Shown one piece after another: positions 8,036 through 15,679 of a stretch of 64,000 nt of DNA. The translations under genes were made by a program, and so were the position numbers. Position 1 is the stretch's first letter, and each line of letters starts with the position of its first letter. A model generated the notes under the pieces. That model saw only the letters and a program-made list of their open reading frames with translations. It was not told the DNA's origin and ran no database searches. The DNA is taken from assembly GCF_000336615.1 (NCBI RefSeq), contig NZ_AOLW01000006.1, positions 124,001 through 188,000 on the forward strand. The letters run 5' to 3'. This stretch comes from Haloarcula amylolytica JCM 13557. GTDB lineage: Archaea > Halobacteriota > Halobacteria > Halobacteriales > Haloarculaceae.

Positions 8036-8068
8036 TAATAAACACTCGCCCGGCGGAGTGAAAGTGAA
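8036..8068 (-). promoter_or_regulatory. Promoter with TTCACTTTCACT upstream element (rpa3 operon)
   Basis: Toward rpa3: TTCACTTTCACT (8068-8057), 14 nt, then the TATA-like TTTATTA (8042-8036). The spacing is identical to that before the HNH gene and hef. Confidence 0.7.
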
Positions 8069-8152
8069 GCTGCGTTCGGATGTCGTGGCCCCTGAATTGA
8101 GCTGTGAGAGCCACGCGAGAAGATTGATTTGTCGGCGGGCACAACGGTCGGT

Positions 8153-8437
8153 ATGGCCGACGACGACCGCCTCGCACGGTTCATCCGAGATACCTTGCGG
8201 TCGGCCGAGCAGCAGCTCTCGGACGCGAAGAAGGCCTATCAGAACGGCAAGCGGTCGGCGGAGGCCGGCCTGCCCAGGGACGAGGAGGGGCGGGCCCGCA
8301 TCGTCTGTCGCCGCCACGCCGAGTACCGCGCGGTGTCGATGGACGAGCAGCGCCGGCCGGTGTGTTACGACGCCGAGAACCCGGACTGTCAGGGCTGTGT
8401 CGAAGACATCAGAGACGGCACGATAGAGACGTGGTAG
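8153..8437 (+). CDS. Small conserved haloarchaeal protein with Cys cluster (DUF7091-like)
   Basis: A 94-residue protein starting MADDDRLARFIRDTLRSAE. The N-terminal half is a charged helix. The C-terminal half holds a zinc-knuckle-like set of residues (C64/H67 region VCRRHAEYRAV, then CYDAENPDCQGCVED). The length and pattern match a conserved haloarchaeal family that I recall as DUF7091, with moderate certainty. It is divergent from the rpa3 operon across a shared 140-bp control region, so its promoter faces the rpa3 promoter. Function unknown. Confidence 0.78.
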   Translation: MADDDRLARFIRDTLRSAEQQLSDAKKAYQNGKRSAEAGLPRDEEGRARIVCRRHAEYRAVSMDEQRRPVCYDAENPDCQGCVEDIRDGTIETW

Positions 8438-8518
8438 CCAACCGACGGCAGTGGATTCACCGGGTCGCATCTCGGTCACCAGTACAACACTTTAGCACCG
8501 GCCGGGCGAACGCCGAGT

Positions 8519-9514
8519 ATGGAGCGACCAATCGTCGCGCTCGTCCTGGCCGGGGGAACCGGCACACGGCTGTATCCGGCGAGCCGGAGCGACCGGCCAA
8601 AGCAGTTTCTCTCCTTTGGCCGAGAACAGTCCCTGCTCGCCGAGACGGTCAACCGTGTCGGCTTCGCGGACGAGACATACGTTCTGACCCGGGAGTCATT
8701 CGCCGACGGGGTGCGTGAACGCGCCCCTAGTGCGGCAGTGCTGACCGAGCCAGCGCCCAAAGACACCGGGCCGGCGCTTGCTTACGCGGCGCATCGCATC
8801 CGCGAGCAGGTCGGCGACTGCGTCCTGCTGTGTCTGCCGAGCGACCACCGGATTTCGGGACCGTTCTCGGATGTCGCCCGCACGGCGGCGCGGGTCGCAG
8901 TGGAAACCGAGGGGCTCGTCACCGTCGGTATCGAGCCGGACCGGCCAGCGACCGGCTACGGCTACATCAAGCCCGGGGCGTCCGAGAACGGCTTCGCACC
9001 GGTCGAGACGTTCCATGAGAAGCCCGACCGGGAGACCGCGACGGCGTACGTCCGGGAGGGCTTCTACTGGAACGCCGGGCTGTTCGCCTGGACGCCGACG
9101 GCGCTCCTGTCCGCCGCGGCGTCCTCGCCGCTTGCACCGATGGTCGAGCGGTTGGATCAAGGCGATTACGACGCCGCATTCGACGCCGTCGACCCGGTGA
9201 GCATCGACTACGCTGTGCTCGAAGACGCCGAGAACGCCTTCGTCGTCCCGGCGGCGCTGGACTGGGACGACCTGGGGTCGTGGGACGCCTTCGAGCGCAT
9301 CCTCAACAAACAGGACGGAAACGCGGTGCTGGGGGAGGCGGTCACCATCGACGCCGATGGGAACGTGCTGGTGAGCGACGGGCACGTCAGCGCCGTCGGC
9401 GTCGAAGACCTCGTGGTAGCCACCTTCGACGACCGAACGCTCGTCGTCCCGAAAGACGAGGCTCAGCGCGTTCGGGAGGTCGTGTCGGAGCTACGCGATG
9501 ACGAGCGATTCTGA
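8519..9514 (+). CDS. Mannose-1-phosphate guanylyltransferase-like sugar nucleotidyltransferase
   Basis: A 331-residue nucleotidyltransferase. The signature LVLAGGTGTRLYPASRSDRPKQ at the N-terminus is the GTP/sugar-phosphate binding loop of ManC-type enzymes, and PSDHRI, GYGYIKPG, FHEKPDRETA and FYWNAGLFAW are further family motifs. WDDLGSWDAFERIL is typical of mannose-1-phosphate guanylyltransferases. The expected reaction is mannose-1-P plus GTP to GDP-mannose, feeding glycan and S-layer glycosylation pathways. There is no phosphomannose isomerase domain, in keeping with the shorter archaeal form. The ATG at 8519 directly precedes the loop motif. Confidence 0.87.
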   Translation: MERPIVALVLAGGTGTRLYPASRSDRPKQFLSFGREQSLLAETVNRVGFADETYVLTRESFADGVRERAPSAAVLTEPAPKDTGPALAYAAHRIREQVGDCVLLCLPSDHRISGPFSDVARTAARVAVETEGLVTVGIEPDRPATGYGYIKPGASENGFAPVETFHEKPDRETATAYVREGFYWNAGLFAWTPTALLSAAASSPLAPMVERLDQGDYDAAFDAVDPVSIDYAVLEDAENAFVVPAALDWDDLGSWDAFERILNKQDGNAVLGEAVTIDADGNVLVSDGHVSAVGVEDLVVATFDDRTLVVPKDEAQRVREVVSELRDDERF

Positions 9515-9535
9515 GCGGATCGGCGGCCAGGGCTG

Positions 9536-10318
9536 TTAGCTCCGCATCGCGCCGCCGTCGACGGGCAGGGCCGTCCCGGTGACGTAGGAGGAGCGGGCCG
9601 ACGAGAGGAACGCCACCACGTCTCCGAGTTCCTCGGGCTGGCCGACGCGCTGGAGCGGCGCGTCGGACCAGGATTCGATGCCCTCCTCGTAGGAGTCGTA
9701 CTCGCCGCGCTCGACGGCCGCCTCGACGAGTTCCTCGATGCGGGGCGTCTCGTGTGCGCCGGGCAGGACCGCGTTCACGCGGACTTCCGGTGCGAACTCG
9801 CGGGCCTGCGTCTTCATCAGGCCGATGACGGCTCGACGGACAGCGTTCGAGAGCACCAGGTCGTCGATGACCTCCCGGACTGAACGGGAGGTGATGTTGA
9901 CGATGGTCCCGGCCTCCGACTCCCGGAGGTAGGGGTAGGCGGTCTTGGTCGTCCAGACGGCGCTCATCACCAGCAGGTCGTACGCGCCGTACCAGTCCCG
10001 TTCCGTCGTCTCCATGAACGGTCCGGGGGCGGGGCCACCGGCGCTGGTGACGACGTGATCGAGGCCGCCGAAGCTGTCGACGGTCTCCTCGACGAGCGCC
10101 TCGATCTGGTCGGGGTCAGTGATGTCGGCCTCGACGGCCAGTACATCGCCGTCGCCGACCGATTCGAGCCGGTCCCGTGCCTCGTCGACGTGTTCGGGCG
10201 TTCGGCCACAGACGGCCACGTCGGCTCCCTCAGCGGCGAGGGCTTCGGCGCTCGCGAGTCCGAGGCCGCTCGTCGCGGCGGTACACAGCGCTGCGTTGCC
10301 ATCGAGTTCGAGGTCCAT
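9536..10318 (-). CDS. Short-chain dehydrogenase/reductase family protein with altered active site
   Basis: A 260-residue SDR. The Rossmann nucleotide motif is ATSGLGLASAEALA, followed by the NADP-type AVCGRTPEHVDEA and the conserved VTSAGGP (the NAG-type motif). The C-terminus YVTGTALPVDGGAMRS is the classic SDR end. Where most members have YxxxK, this one reads VLSNAVRRAVIG, so the catalytic Tyr and Lys appear to be Ser and Arg. It may be a divergent reductase or a non-catalytic member. The start at 10318 (MDLELDGNAALCTAA) is preferred over a longer form with an atypical N-terminus. Confidence 0.85.
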   Translation of the reverse strand: MDLELDGNAALCTAATSGLGLASAEALAAEGADVAVCGRTPEHVDEARDRLESVGDGDVLAVEADITDPDQIEALVEETVDSFGGLDHVVTSAGGPAPGPFMETTERDWYGAYDLLVMSAVWTTKTAYPYLRESEAGTIVNITSRSVREVIDDLVLSNAVRRAVIGLMKTQAREFAPEVRVNAVLPGAHETPRIEELVEAAVERGEYDSYEEGIESWSDAPLQRVGQPEELGDVVAFLSSARSSYVTGTALPVDGGAMRS

Positions 10319-10394
10319 GTCCGGGAGAAGTACCGACTGTCCCAAAGAAGTCCCGCTCGCAAACTGTCCCAATGACTGTCGACCGCGGACTGTC

Positions 10395-10844
10395 CTAGCT
10401 GCCCCAGAAGTTGTCCCGGCTCCCGAGACGCCGGCCGTCGTCGGGGTCGTCGTCCGTCTCGTCGGTCTCGGTGTCGCTCTCGTCGGTTTCGGATTCGGAG
10501 AGGTCCTCGTCCATCTCCAGTCGCTCGACCTCCTCGGCGCGGGCGTGGTTCGAGTGGACGTTGGTCACCTTGACCAGCGAGCGGGCCGGCGGGAGCACGC
10601 CGTCCACCATGATGATGAAGCCGTCCTCGGTCCGACCGACGCCGGCACCGCTCTCGTGGATGTCCTCGACGTCGACGGCGACTTCCTCGCCCATCTTGAC
10701 CGGCTGGCTCTTGAGCTCCGAGATCGGCTGGTTGTAGTGATTGCACCACTCGGCGCCGCCACGGTCGCCGTAGTGGGTACAGCCCATCCCCTGGATTCGT
10801 TCGGTGAATTTGGGACAGTCGTCTGCGAGCGGACAATCGGCCAT
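10395..10844 (-). CDS. TRAM-domain protein with N-terminal Cys cluster
   Basis: A 149-residue protein. Residues 1-40 hold a Cys/His cluster (CPLADDCPKF, GCTHYGDRGGAEWCNHY), probably metal-binding. Residues about 50-105 form a TRAM beta-barrel (KMGEEVAVDVEDIHESGAGVGR to RSLVKVTNVHSNHARAE), an RNA-binding fold seen in tRNA-modification enzymes and archaeal cold-shock-like proteins. The tail is a long Asp/Glu/Thr acidic segment ending in NFWGS. It probably binds RNA, with an unknown target. It is upstream of the SDR gene on the same strand, 76 bp away. Confidence 0.88.
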   Translation of the reverse strand: MADCPLADDCPKFTERIQGMGCTHYGDRGGAEWCNHYNQPISELKSQPVKMGEEVAVDVEDIHESGAGVGRTEDGFIIMVDGVLPPARSLVKVTNVHSNHARAEEVERLEMDEDLSESETDESDTETDETDDDPDDGRRLGSRDNFWGS

Positions 10845-10989
10845 ATCAGGGGATAACGTGGCCGCTGGCAAAACGCTTGCGACCCCATCTCCGCGCCGCA
10901 CAGCCTGTTATTACGTTTGAGATTTTCACCGGCACACACTTTACTGCCACTCGCTGGTTGTCGCGTAGCATTCGGCAGTGCCCAGAGCT

Positions 10990-12453
10990 ATGAGAACGCA
11001 GATGTCGGCAGGGCTGGTTTGCCTGCTTCTGGTTTGCACGTCTCCAGTCGCCCTCGGTGTCGAGTCGAGTCCACCGGCACAAATCGGCACCAGCGACAGC
11101 GATAATTCGATTGATGTCCGGTACACAGTCGACAGAGAGCCGACCCAGACCGGTCGGGTACGGGTGACCGCGACGATTGAGCGACCACGGCACGTCACTG
11201 GACTGTCAGTTCGGACGCCGGCGGAGACGACTGTGCTTCGAGCCGACGGCCTCGAGTCCGATGGCGACCGCTGGCGTCTCAGCGGCGATACGAGGACAGC
11301 ACAGTTGACCTACACTGTGCCGGTCGGACTCTCGACGACGTTCGGCCAGCGGACCGCCGACACCGACAACTGGACGCTGCTGGCCAGACAGGAAGTGTCA
11401 CTGCGTGCCCGCTGGCGCTGGCACGTCGGGCCGCGGCCCACGTGGAACGAGTCGCTCGCGCTCGCGCCCGGCCAGAACGGTGTCGCCGGGCGTACGGCCG
11501 CCTACATCGGTCCCCACGAGACAGAAACCAGAACAGTCGACGGGGACCGAATCACGCTCGTTGTCCCGGCGGCTTCGGACCTGCGACCCAACCGAACCGC
11601 CGTCTTGGACTCCATCAGCCACGCGAAGCGTGCCTCGACCGCCGGAGCGGACCACGACCACATCCGCGTGTTTGTCGCGCCGAACGAACTCGCACCGGGC
11701 GGGTACACCCCGTCGAACGGCGAGTCAGATGTCATCGTCAACGCCGGCGAACCCGTCCGGACACCGGTCAACGTCTGGGTCCACGAGTACCGCCACACCC
11801 GGGAGACGTTCGAGACGACACCGGCGATGGACTGGCTCAGTGAGGGGAGCGCGGACTATCACACCGCGGCACTCACCTACAGCGCGGGCGGTATCGAAAA
11901 AGACCAGTTTCATGAGAGGATTACGACCGAGCGCCACGAAACCGCTGACCTGACACAGCCCGATAGCTGGGTCGGACCGGGCGCGCAGTACCACAAGGGA
12001 ACGCGTGTCGTCGCGGCTATCGACGCCCGCCTCCGGCAGGCGACCGACGGTAACCGAACGTTCGAAACCGTCCTCGACAGGCTGACCCGGCGAGACGAGC
12101 GAATTACACTCAGGCTGTTCGCCGAGACAGTGTCGGCTGTCGCCGGGGACGACCTCGACGCGTTCGTTCGACAGGCTGTCACTGACACCGCGCCGTCGGT
12201 CCAGACCGACGCACTCAGTGACCGCGACCTGCGGCGAAGCAGCGCGGCGGATACGACCGGCCGGCGGGCGAATTTCGCGCCGTCAGTCGATAGCAGCGCG
12301 GCCACAGCGACCAGCGCCGACGACGAGGGCAAGCACGGCATCGGTACCGCACAGCCCATCACCGACCGTCACGGGGAGTGGACCGTGCTCGGGACGCTCG
12401 GCATACTGTCGGTGGTACTGGTCGGTCGGCAGCGACGGCGCAAACGGCTGTAG
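10990..12453 (+). CDS. Exported, membrane-anchored zinc metallopeptidase (HExxH, gluzincin-like)
   Basis: A 487-residue protein with a signal peptide (MRTQMSAGLVCLLLVCTSPVALG). A large extracellular domain carries HEYRHTRE, a HExxH zinc site, followed about 20 residues later by WLSEGSADY. There the Glu is placed as the third ligand, as in M1/M61-type gluzincins. A C-terminal hydrophobic segment (TVLGTLGILSVVLVG) plus basic residues anchors it to the membrane. The N-terminal beta-rich part (residues 40-180) resembles surface domains. It is therefore probably a cell-surface protease. A GTG 12 bp upstream is an alternative start; the ATG gives the better signal peptide. Confidence 0.8.
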   Translation: MRTQMSAGLVCLLLVCTSPVALGVESSPPAQIGTSDSDNSIDVRYTVDREPTQTGRVRVTATIERPRHVTGLSVRTPAETTVLRADGLESDGDRWRLSGDTRTAQLTYTVPVGLSTTFGQRTADTDNWTLLARQEVSLRARWRWHVGPRPTWNESLALAPGQNGVAGRTAAYIGPHETETRTVDGDRITLVVPAASDLRPNRTAVLDSISHAKRASTAGADHDHIRVFVAPNELAPGGYTPSNGESDVIVNAGEPVRTPVNVWVHEYRHTRETFETTPAMDWLSEGSADYHTAALTYSAGGIEKDQFHERITTERHETADLTQPDSWVGPGAQYHKGTRVVAAIDARLRQATDGNRTFETVLDRLTRRDERITLRLFAETVSAVAGDDLDAFVRQAVTDTAPSVQTDALSDRDLRRSSAADTTGRRANFAPSVDSSAATATSADDEGKHGIGTAQPITDRHGEWTVLGTLGILSVVLVGRQRRRKRL

Positions 12454-12584
12454 CGCTTCGATGATCGCTTCGCCTGCTTTGAGAGGGGCTAGGCCACGCA
12501 TCGCGTCCGAGCGCCAACGCGGCGTTCTGTGCCGAATATGTTTTTCCACAACTGACATGCCGGCCGCTTACCTGTCACCTGACA

Positions 12585-12947
12585 ATGGCATCACAGTCCA
12601 TCTTCGAGCGGATCGGCGGTCGCGACGCGGTCGACGCGGTGGTCTCGGATTTCTACGACCGGGTGCTCGACGACCCGGTGCTCGACCCGTACTTCGAAGC
12701 GACCGACATGGACCAGCTCCGCAGCCACCAGGCGCAGTTCATCAGTGCCGTCGCCGGCGGACCGGTCGACTACGACGGCGATGACATGCAGACCGCCCAC
12801 GAGGGCATGGGAATCACCGAGGAAGCGTTCGCCAACGTCGCGACCCACCTCGAAGCCGCGCTCCGGGAGAACGGCGTCCCCGACGACGACGTCGAAGCGA
12901 TTCTCACGGAGGTCGTTGCCATGGAAGACGACATCGTAGAAGCGTAG
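12585..12947 (+). CDS. Truncated haemoglobin (group I type)
   Basis: A 120-residue 2-over-2 globin. SIFERIGGRDAVDAVVSDFYDRVLDDPVL is the standard N-terminus with the B10 Tyr (residue 24). The proximal haem ligand is His72 in MQTAHEGMGIT. The length and the GG-containing AB loop fit group I (trHbN). It binds haem and O2/NO; members detoxify NO or act in O2 handling. The gene is monocistronic and starts at the ATG shortly after a gap with CACAACTG-type sequence. Confidence 0.92.
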   Translation: MASQSIFERIGGRDAVDAVVSDFYDRVLDDPVLDPYFEATDMDQLRSHQAQFISAVAGGPVDYDGDDMQTAHEGMGITEEAFANVATHLEAALRENGVPDDDVEAILTEVVAMEDDIVEA

Positions 12948-13540
12948 CACTGGGGTTCGGATGCATTCAGACACAGCGCTGGAGCCGTTTGGAGACCGGA
13001 ACAGCTCGGTGTCGCTGTAGGTCCGGCCCTGTGAACGAGAGCCGAGACGGCGACCGCCACACCAACGGTTCACCCATGTTTTCAAAACAATAGCTGGGTG
13101 TGAAAATGTCGCTGTTTCATACATCTCGCCGGGAAAACCATGGCTGTGGAGGGTACGAAACCGATACCATCCCCCCAAGTCGGGTTGCCGTGCCTCTGAC
13201 AAGTCATGCGAGCCGACTAGGTATCGGCAGTAGTGTGCCCTTCACTGCGACATTCTGAGGACTGGTTCTGGTGGGACATACCGATGGTGACAGGCAGTTT
13301 CAGAGCGGTCAGTCGGCAGCGAACCGCGGGGGACGCTGGAATGCGACCGATGGCGCGTTTGTTGTTTTGAGAATGTGACTCCTCGGCGTGTCGCGTGGCT
13401 GTCTACGTTGCTTTTATTCGGAGATAACGGGATGGTGGGATTCTCACCCGAGGCCAGGCCTCACTCCGTTCAGTCTGGCGTGATTCGAATCCCCTGCGTG
13501 CTGCGGTTCAGCACGCTTCACTATCGTTCAGCGGCTTCAC
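12948..13540. other. Gene-poor spacer upstream of tRNA-Arg, with a strong hairpin
   Basis: I see no convincing gene in these ~590 bp. The sequence GCGTGCT-gaaccgc-AGCACGC (read on the minus strand, 13516-13496) is a perfect 7-bp hairpin just past the 3' end of tRNA-Arg and may terminate or protect that transcript. A T-arm-like fragment (GTGATTCGAATCCCC, 13480-13494) next to it resembles part of a tRNA. The frames crossing the region are short and compositionally unlike coding sequence. Confidence 0.5.
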
Positions 13541-13644
13541 GGGCACGGTGGGATTCGAACCCACGACCGTCGGATATCTTCCCCCGATGGCACAGCCAGC
13601 GGAGATAGAAGTCCGACGCTCTATCCGGACTGAGCTACGTGCCC
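13541..13644 (-). tRNA. tRNA-Arg (TCT) with intron
   Basis: The acceptor GGGCACG pairs with CGTGCCC, the D arm is GCTC...GAGC and the T arm is GTGGGTTCGAATCCCAC. The anticodon stem TCGGA/TCCGA encloses loop CTTCTA plus a final A after removal of a 30-nt intron located between positions 37 and 38, the canonical archaeal site. Its ends (TCTCCGC and GGGGGAAGAT) can form a bulge-helix-bulge for the splicing endonuclease. The mature length is 74 nt, anticodon TCT, no encoded CCA. Confidence 0.95.
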
Positions 13645-13698
13645 TCGCTGTCGTGTACTTCCGGTGGTGACAAAAGAAATGCGGAACGCGGTCGCCGG

Positions 13699-13995
13699 TT
13701 AGTCACCGTGGTCGAGGTCTTCTTCGACGTCATCAGCCGTCGTAATGGCGTTGACGTTCCCGGTCTGAATCGCGGTCAGCCCGTCCAGCTCACAGAGGGC
13801 GTCGATTTCGTCCTGCGTGGTCGAGACCAGCAGGTCGTCGAACTGGAGGCGGCGCTCGACGGTCGCGCCGGCGGCCGCCGCGGCCGCGGCGACACGCTCG
13901 GAGTCGGCGTCGTCGGCCGTTTCGAGAACCAGGTCGACAGGCTCGCCTTCGATGGGGTCCGCACGCAGACTCTCGACGGCACGGGAGACATACAT
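13699..13995 (-). CDS. Conserved haloarchaeal protein, 98 residues, coupled to the DUF373 gene
   Basis: A 98-residue acidic protein starting MYVSRAVESLRADPIEG. Its ATG overlaps the stop of the DUF373 gene by one base (TGATG), so translation is coupled. The middle shows an alternating beta-alpha pattern (VDLVLETADDADSERVAAAA, ATVERRLQFDDLLVST, EIDALCELDGLTAIQ) that looks like the ferredoxin-like fold of subtilisin-propeptide or I9-type inhibitor domains. That is pattern resemblance only. Function unknown. Confidence 0.72.
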   Translation of the reverse strand: MYVSRAVESLRADPIEGEPVDLVLETADDADSERVAAAAAAAGATVERRLQFDDLLVSTTQDEIDALCELDGLTAIQTGNVNAITTADDVEEDLDHGD

Positions 13996-15092
13996 CACTC
14001 GGACGAGGGACCGCCGGGGCCTTGATTGTGCTGTTCGGGGTGGTCGAAGCGGGCCTCCGCGACGGCGAAGGCCAGCGTGCTGACCAGGCCGAGCAGCGTC
14101 CCGCCGGTGAGCATCACCGCGAGGTACTCCAGGTCCCGAACCCCGAGGAAGAAGGCGCTGACGGCGTGCAATACGGCGGCAATCGACAGAACATAGAAGG
14201 GGGCGTTGAGATACCGCCAGCGGAAGCTGCCGTCGAGATACTCGTCGGTCACGCGGCCGAGGCTGGAGGTGATGCCGGCGGCGGCGAACCACTGGATCGC
14301 TCCCGAAACCAGCGACGCGATGACTTCGAGGGCGTCGGGGTCGGTCTGGCGTTCGAGTTCCTGAACGCCGCTGACGCCGCCGATGGCGAGCAGCGCGGCC
14401 GCGACGACGTAGGTGATGATCGTCACGCGACCGGCGTACAGCCCTGAAGTCACCCGTTCGACCGCTTCGTCCAGTATCTTCTCAGCGCCGAGGCCCCGGG
14501 CGAGGATGTAGAGCCCAAGCAGGCCAGAGATGACACCCAGCGCGGAGCCGGGGTAGCCCAGCGCCTCGATGGCGATTGTCAGCGGGTAGATGAGCAGGAG
14601 GATACCGAGCGGAACCAAAATTGTGCCGCGGGTCTCCGGGTCGTCGAGCACCTGCTTGATGGTGTAGTACATCGATTCGAGGTTCTGTGCCTGGCGGACG
14701 ACGACGCGGCGGACGCCGTCGATGCGGACCCGCGAGCGGATGACGGGGACCACCGATTCGTCCTGTGCGCCGTCAGTGACGATGAGCGCCCGCACGTCCT
14801 CGCTGGCCGCCAGCGACGCGAGAACGGTATCGACCTCCTCGCCGACCGCCCGGTTGGCGGCGACGTCGCTTCCGTCGACACCGGTGACGGCCGCGACTTC
14901 GACCGGTTCGTCGGTGATGTCGTCGTAGATGTGGACGCCCTCGAAGAGGACGTTCACGTCGGAGTCCTCCGGGTCGTTCGAGGCCAGCGCCACCGCTGCG
15001 TCTACGACGGCATCGCGCCCGATGACTGGCGTCTCGATACCGGTCTTGCGGCCGAGGTCGTCGTCGAGGTCGATACACAGCACCAGCAGCAT
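13995..15092 (-). CDS. DUF373-family membrane protein
   Basis: A 365-residue protein. The soluble N-terminal half starts MLLVLCIDLDDDLGRKTG with an acidic cluster and contains GTDGAQDES-type (IVTDGAQDESVVPVI) and RRVVVRQAQNLESMYYTIKQVLDDPETRG segments, which are signatures of the archaeal DUF373 family. The C-terminal half has several transmembrane helices (from GTILVPLGILLLIYPLTIAIEAL onward). Function is unknown; nucleotide or metal binding by the Asp-rich N-terminus is possible. It lies third in a minus-strand run after the MFS and PsiE-like genes (45 bp after the latter). Confidence 0.9.
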   Translation of the reverse strand: MLLVLCIDLDDDLGRKTGIETPVIGRDAVVDAAVALASNDPEDSDVNVLFEGVHIYDDITDEPVEVAAVTGVDGSDVAANRAVGEEVDTVLASLAASEDVRALIVTDGAQDESVVPVIRSRVRIDGVRRVVVRQAQNLESMYYTIKQVLDDPETRGTILVPLGILLLIYPLTIAIEALGYPGSALGVISGLLGLYILARGLGAEKILDEAVERVTSGLYAGRVTIITYVVAAALLAIGGVSGVQELERQTDPDALEVIASLVSGAIQWFAAAGITSSLGRVTDEYLDGSFRWRYLNAPFYVLSIAAVLHAVSAFFLGVRDLEYLAVMLTGGTLLGLVSTLAFAVAEARFDHPEQHNQGPGGPSSE

Positions 15093-15137
15093 CTACCGGC
15101 GCTACGCCGTCTGTGTTTAACTTCTTTCGGGACCGCC

Positions 15138-15638
15138 TCACTCTGATTCCGGCAGCGTCCCGCGGGTCCGCCGCTCGACGAGCAGCAGTGCGGCGAGCCC
15201 GAGAATGATGAGCGTGTACGCCGCTGCGGCGGTGAGCGCGGCCTGTTCGGAGCTGTACTCACCGGTGCGGAAGATGATAGCCTTCCGGACCATCGCGATG
15301 ACGCCCGTGTAGATGACCAGGCGAACGATACGTCGGGTTTCACTTTCCTGCGTGTACGCGACGACGGTCTGGTACACCTCGACGATGATGAACAGGAGGA
15401 GGGCAGTGTCGATGAAACCGACGACGACCAGCGGGTCGGTGATGTCGCCACGGAGCGCGCTCTGGAATATCTGGAGGCTCAGGTCGAACACGCCGATAGC
15501 AAAGAGGAGGACGATCACCAGTGCCGCGACGACTTCGACGTACCGAATCGCCGTCTCGCTGATTCCGAGCACCTTGTCGTCAAACGACTTCGCCGCCGGT
15601 AGCGGCCCGCCGACGGGGTCGGACTCCTCGTCGTCCAT
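15138..15638 (-). CDS. PsiE-like membrane protein
   Basis: A 166-residue protein with four hydrophobic segments (YVEVVAALVIVLLFAIGVFDL, DPLVVVGFIDTALLLFIIVEVYQTVVA, IVRLVIYTGVIAMVRKAIIF, AAAAYTLIILGLAALLLVE). The layout and the EVYQTVVAY / RRIVRLVIYTGVIAMVRKAI motifs match the phosphate-starvation-inducible PsiE family. The role is unknown. The ATG at 15638 gives an acidic cytoplasmic N-terminus typical of haloarchaea. It sits 41 bp downstream of the MFS gene. Confidence 0.8.
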   Translation of the reverse strand: MDDEESDPVGGPLPAAKSFDDKVLGISETAIRYVEVVAALVIVLLFAIGVFDLSLQIFQSALRGDITDPLVVVGFIDTALLLFIIVEVYQTVVAYTQESETRRIVRLVIYTGVIAMVRKAIIFRTGEYSSEQAALTAAAAYTLIILGLAALLLVERRTRGTLPESE

Positions 15639-15679
15639 ACGCACGAAACGAACGCCAGCCCATTCAAAGCAGGCCCCAT

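Noticed and set aside
13480-13494. Second tRNA or tRNA fragment next to tRNA-Arg
   Set aside because: Only a T-arm-like stretch is present; there is no acceptor stem or anticodon arm. Noted as a fragment only.
14022-14447. Long frame antisense to the DUF373 gene
   Set aside because: Typical antisense frame of a GC-rich gene; composition is not haloarchaeal protein-like. The same applies to the large antisense frames opposite glyS, PolD and the XPD-like helicase.
15340-15354. TTTCACTTTC-like string inside the PsiE-like gene
   Set aside because: Reads TTTCACTTTCC, lies within a coding region, and has no TATA box after 14 nt, so it is not part of the shared promoter motif.
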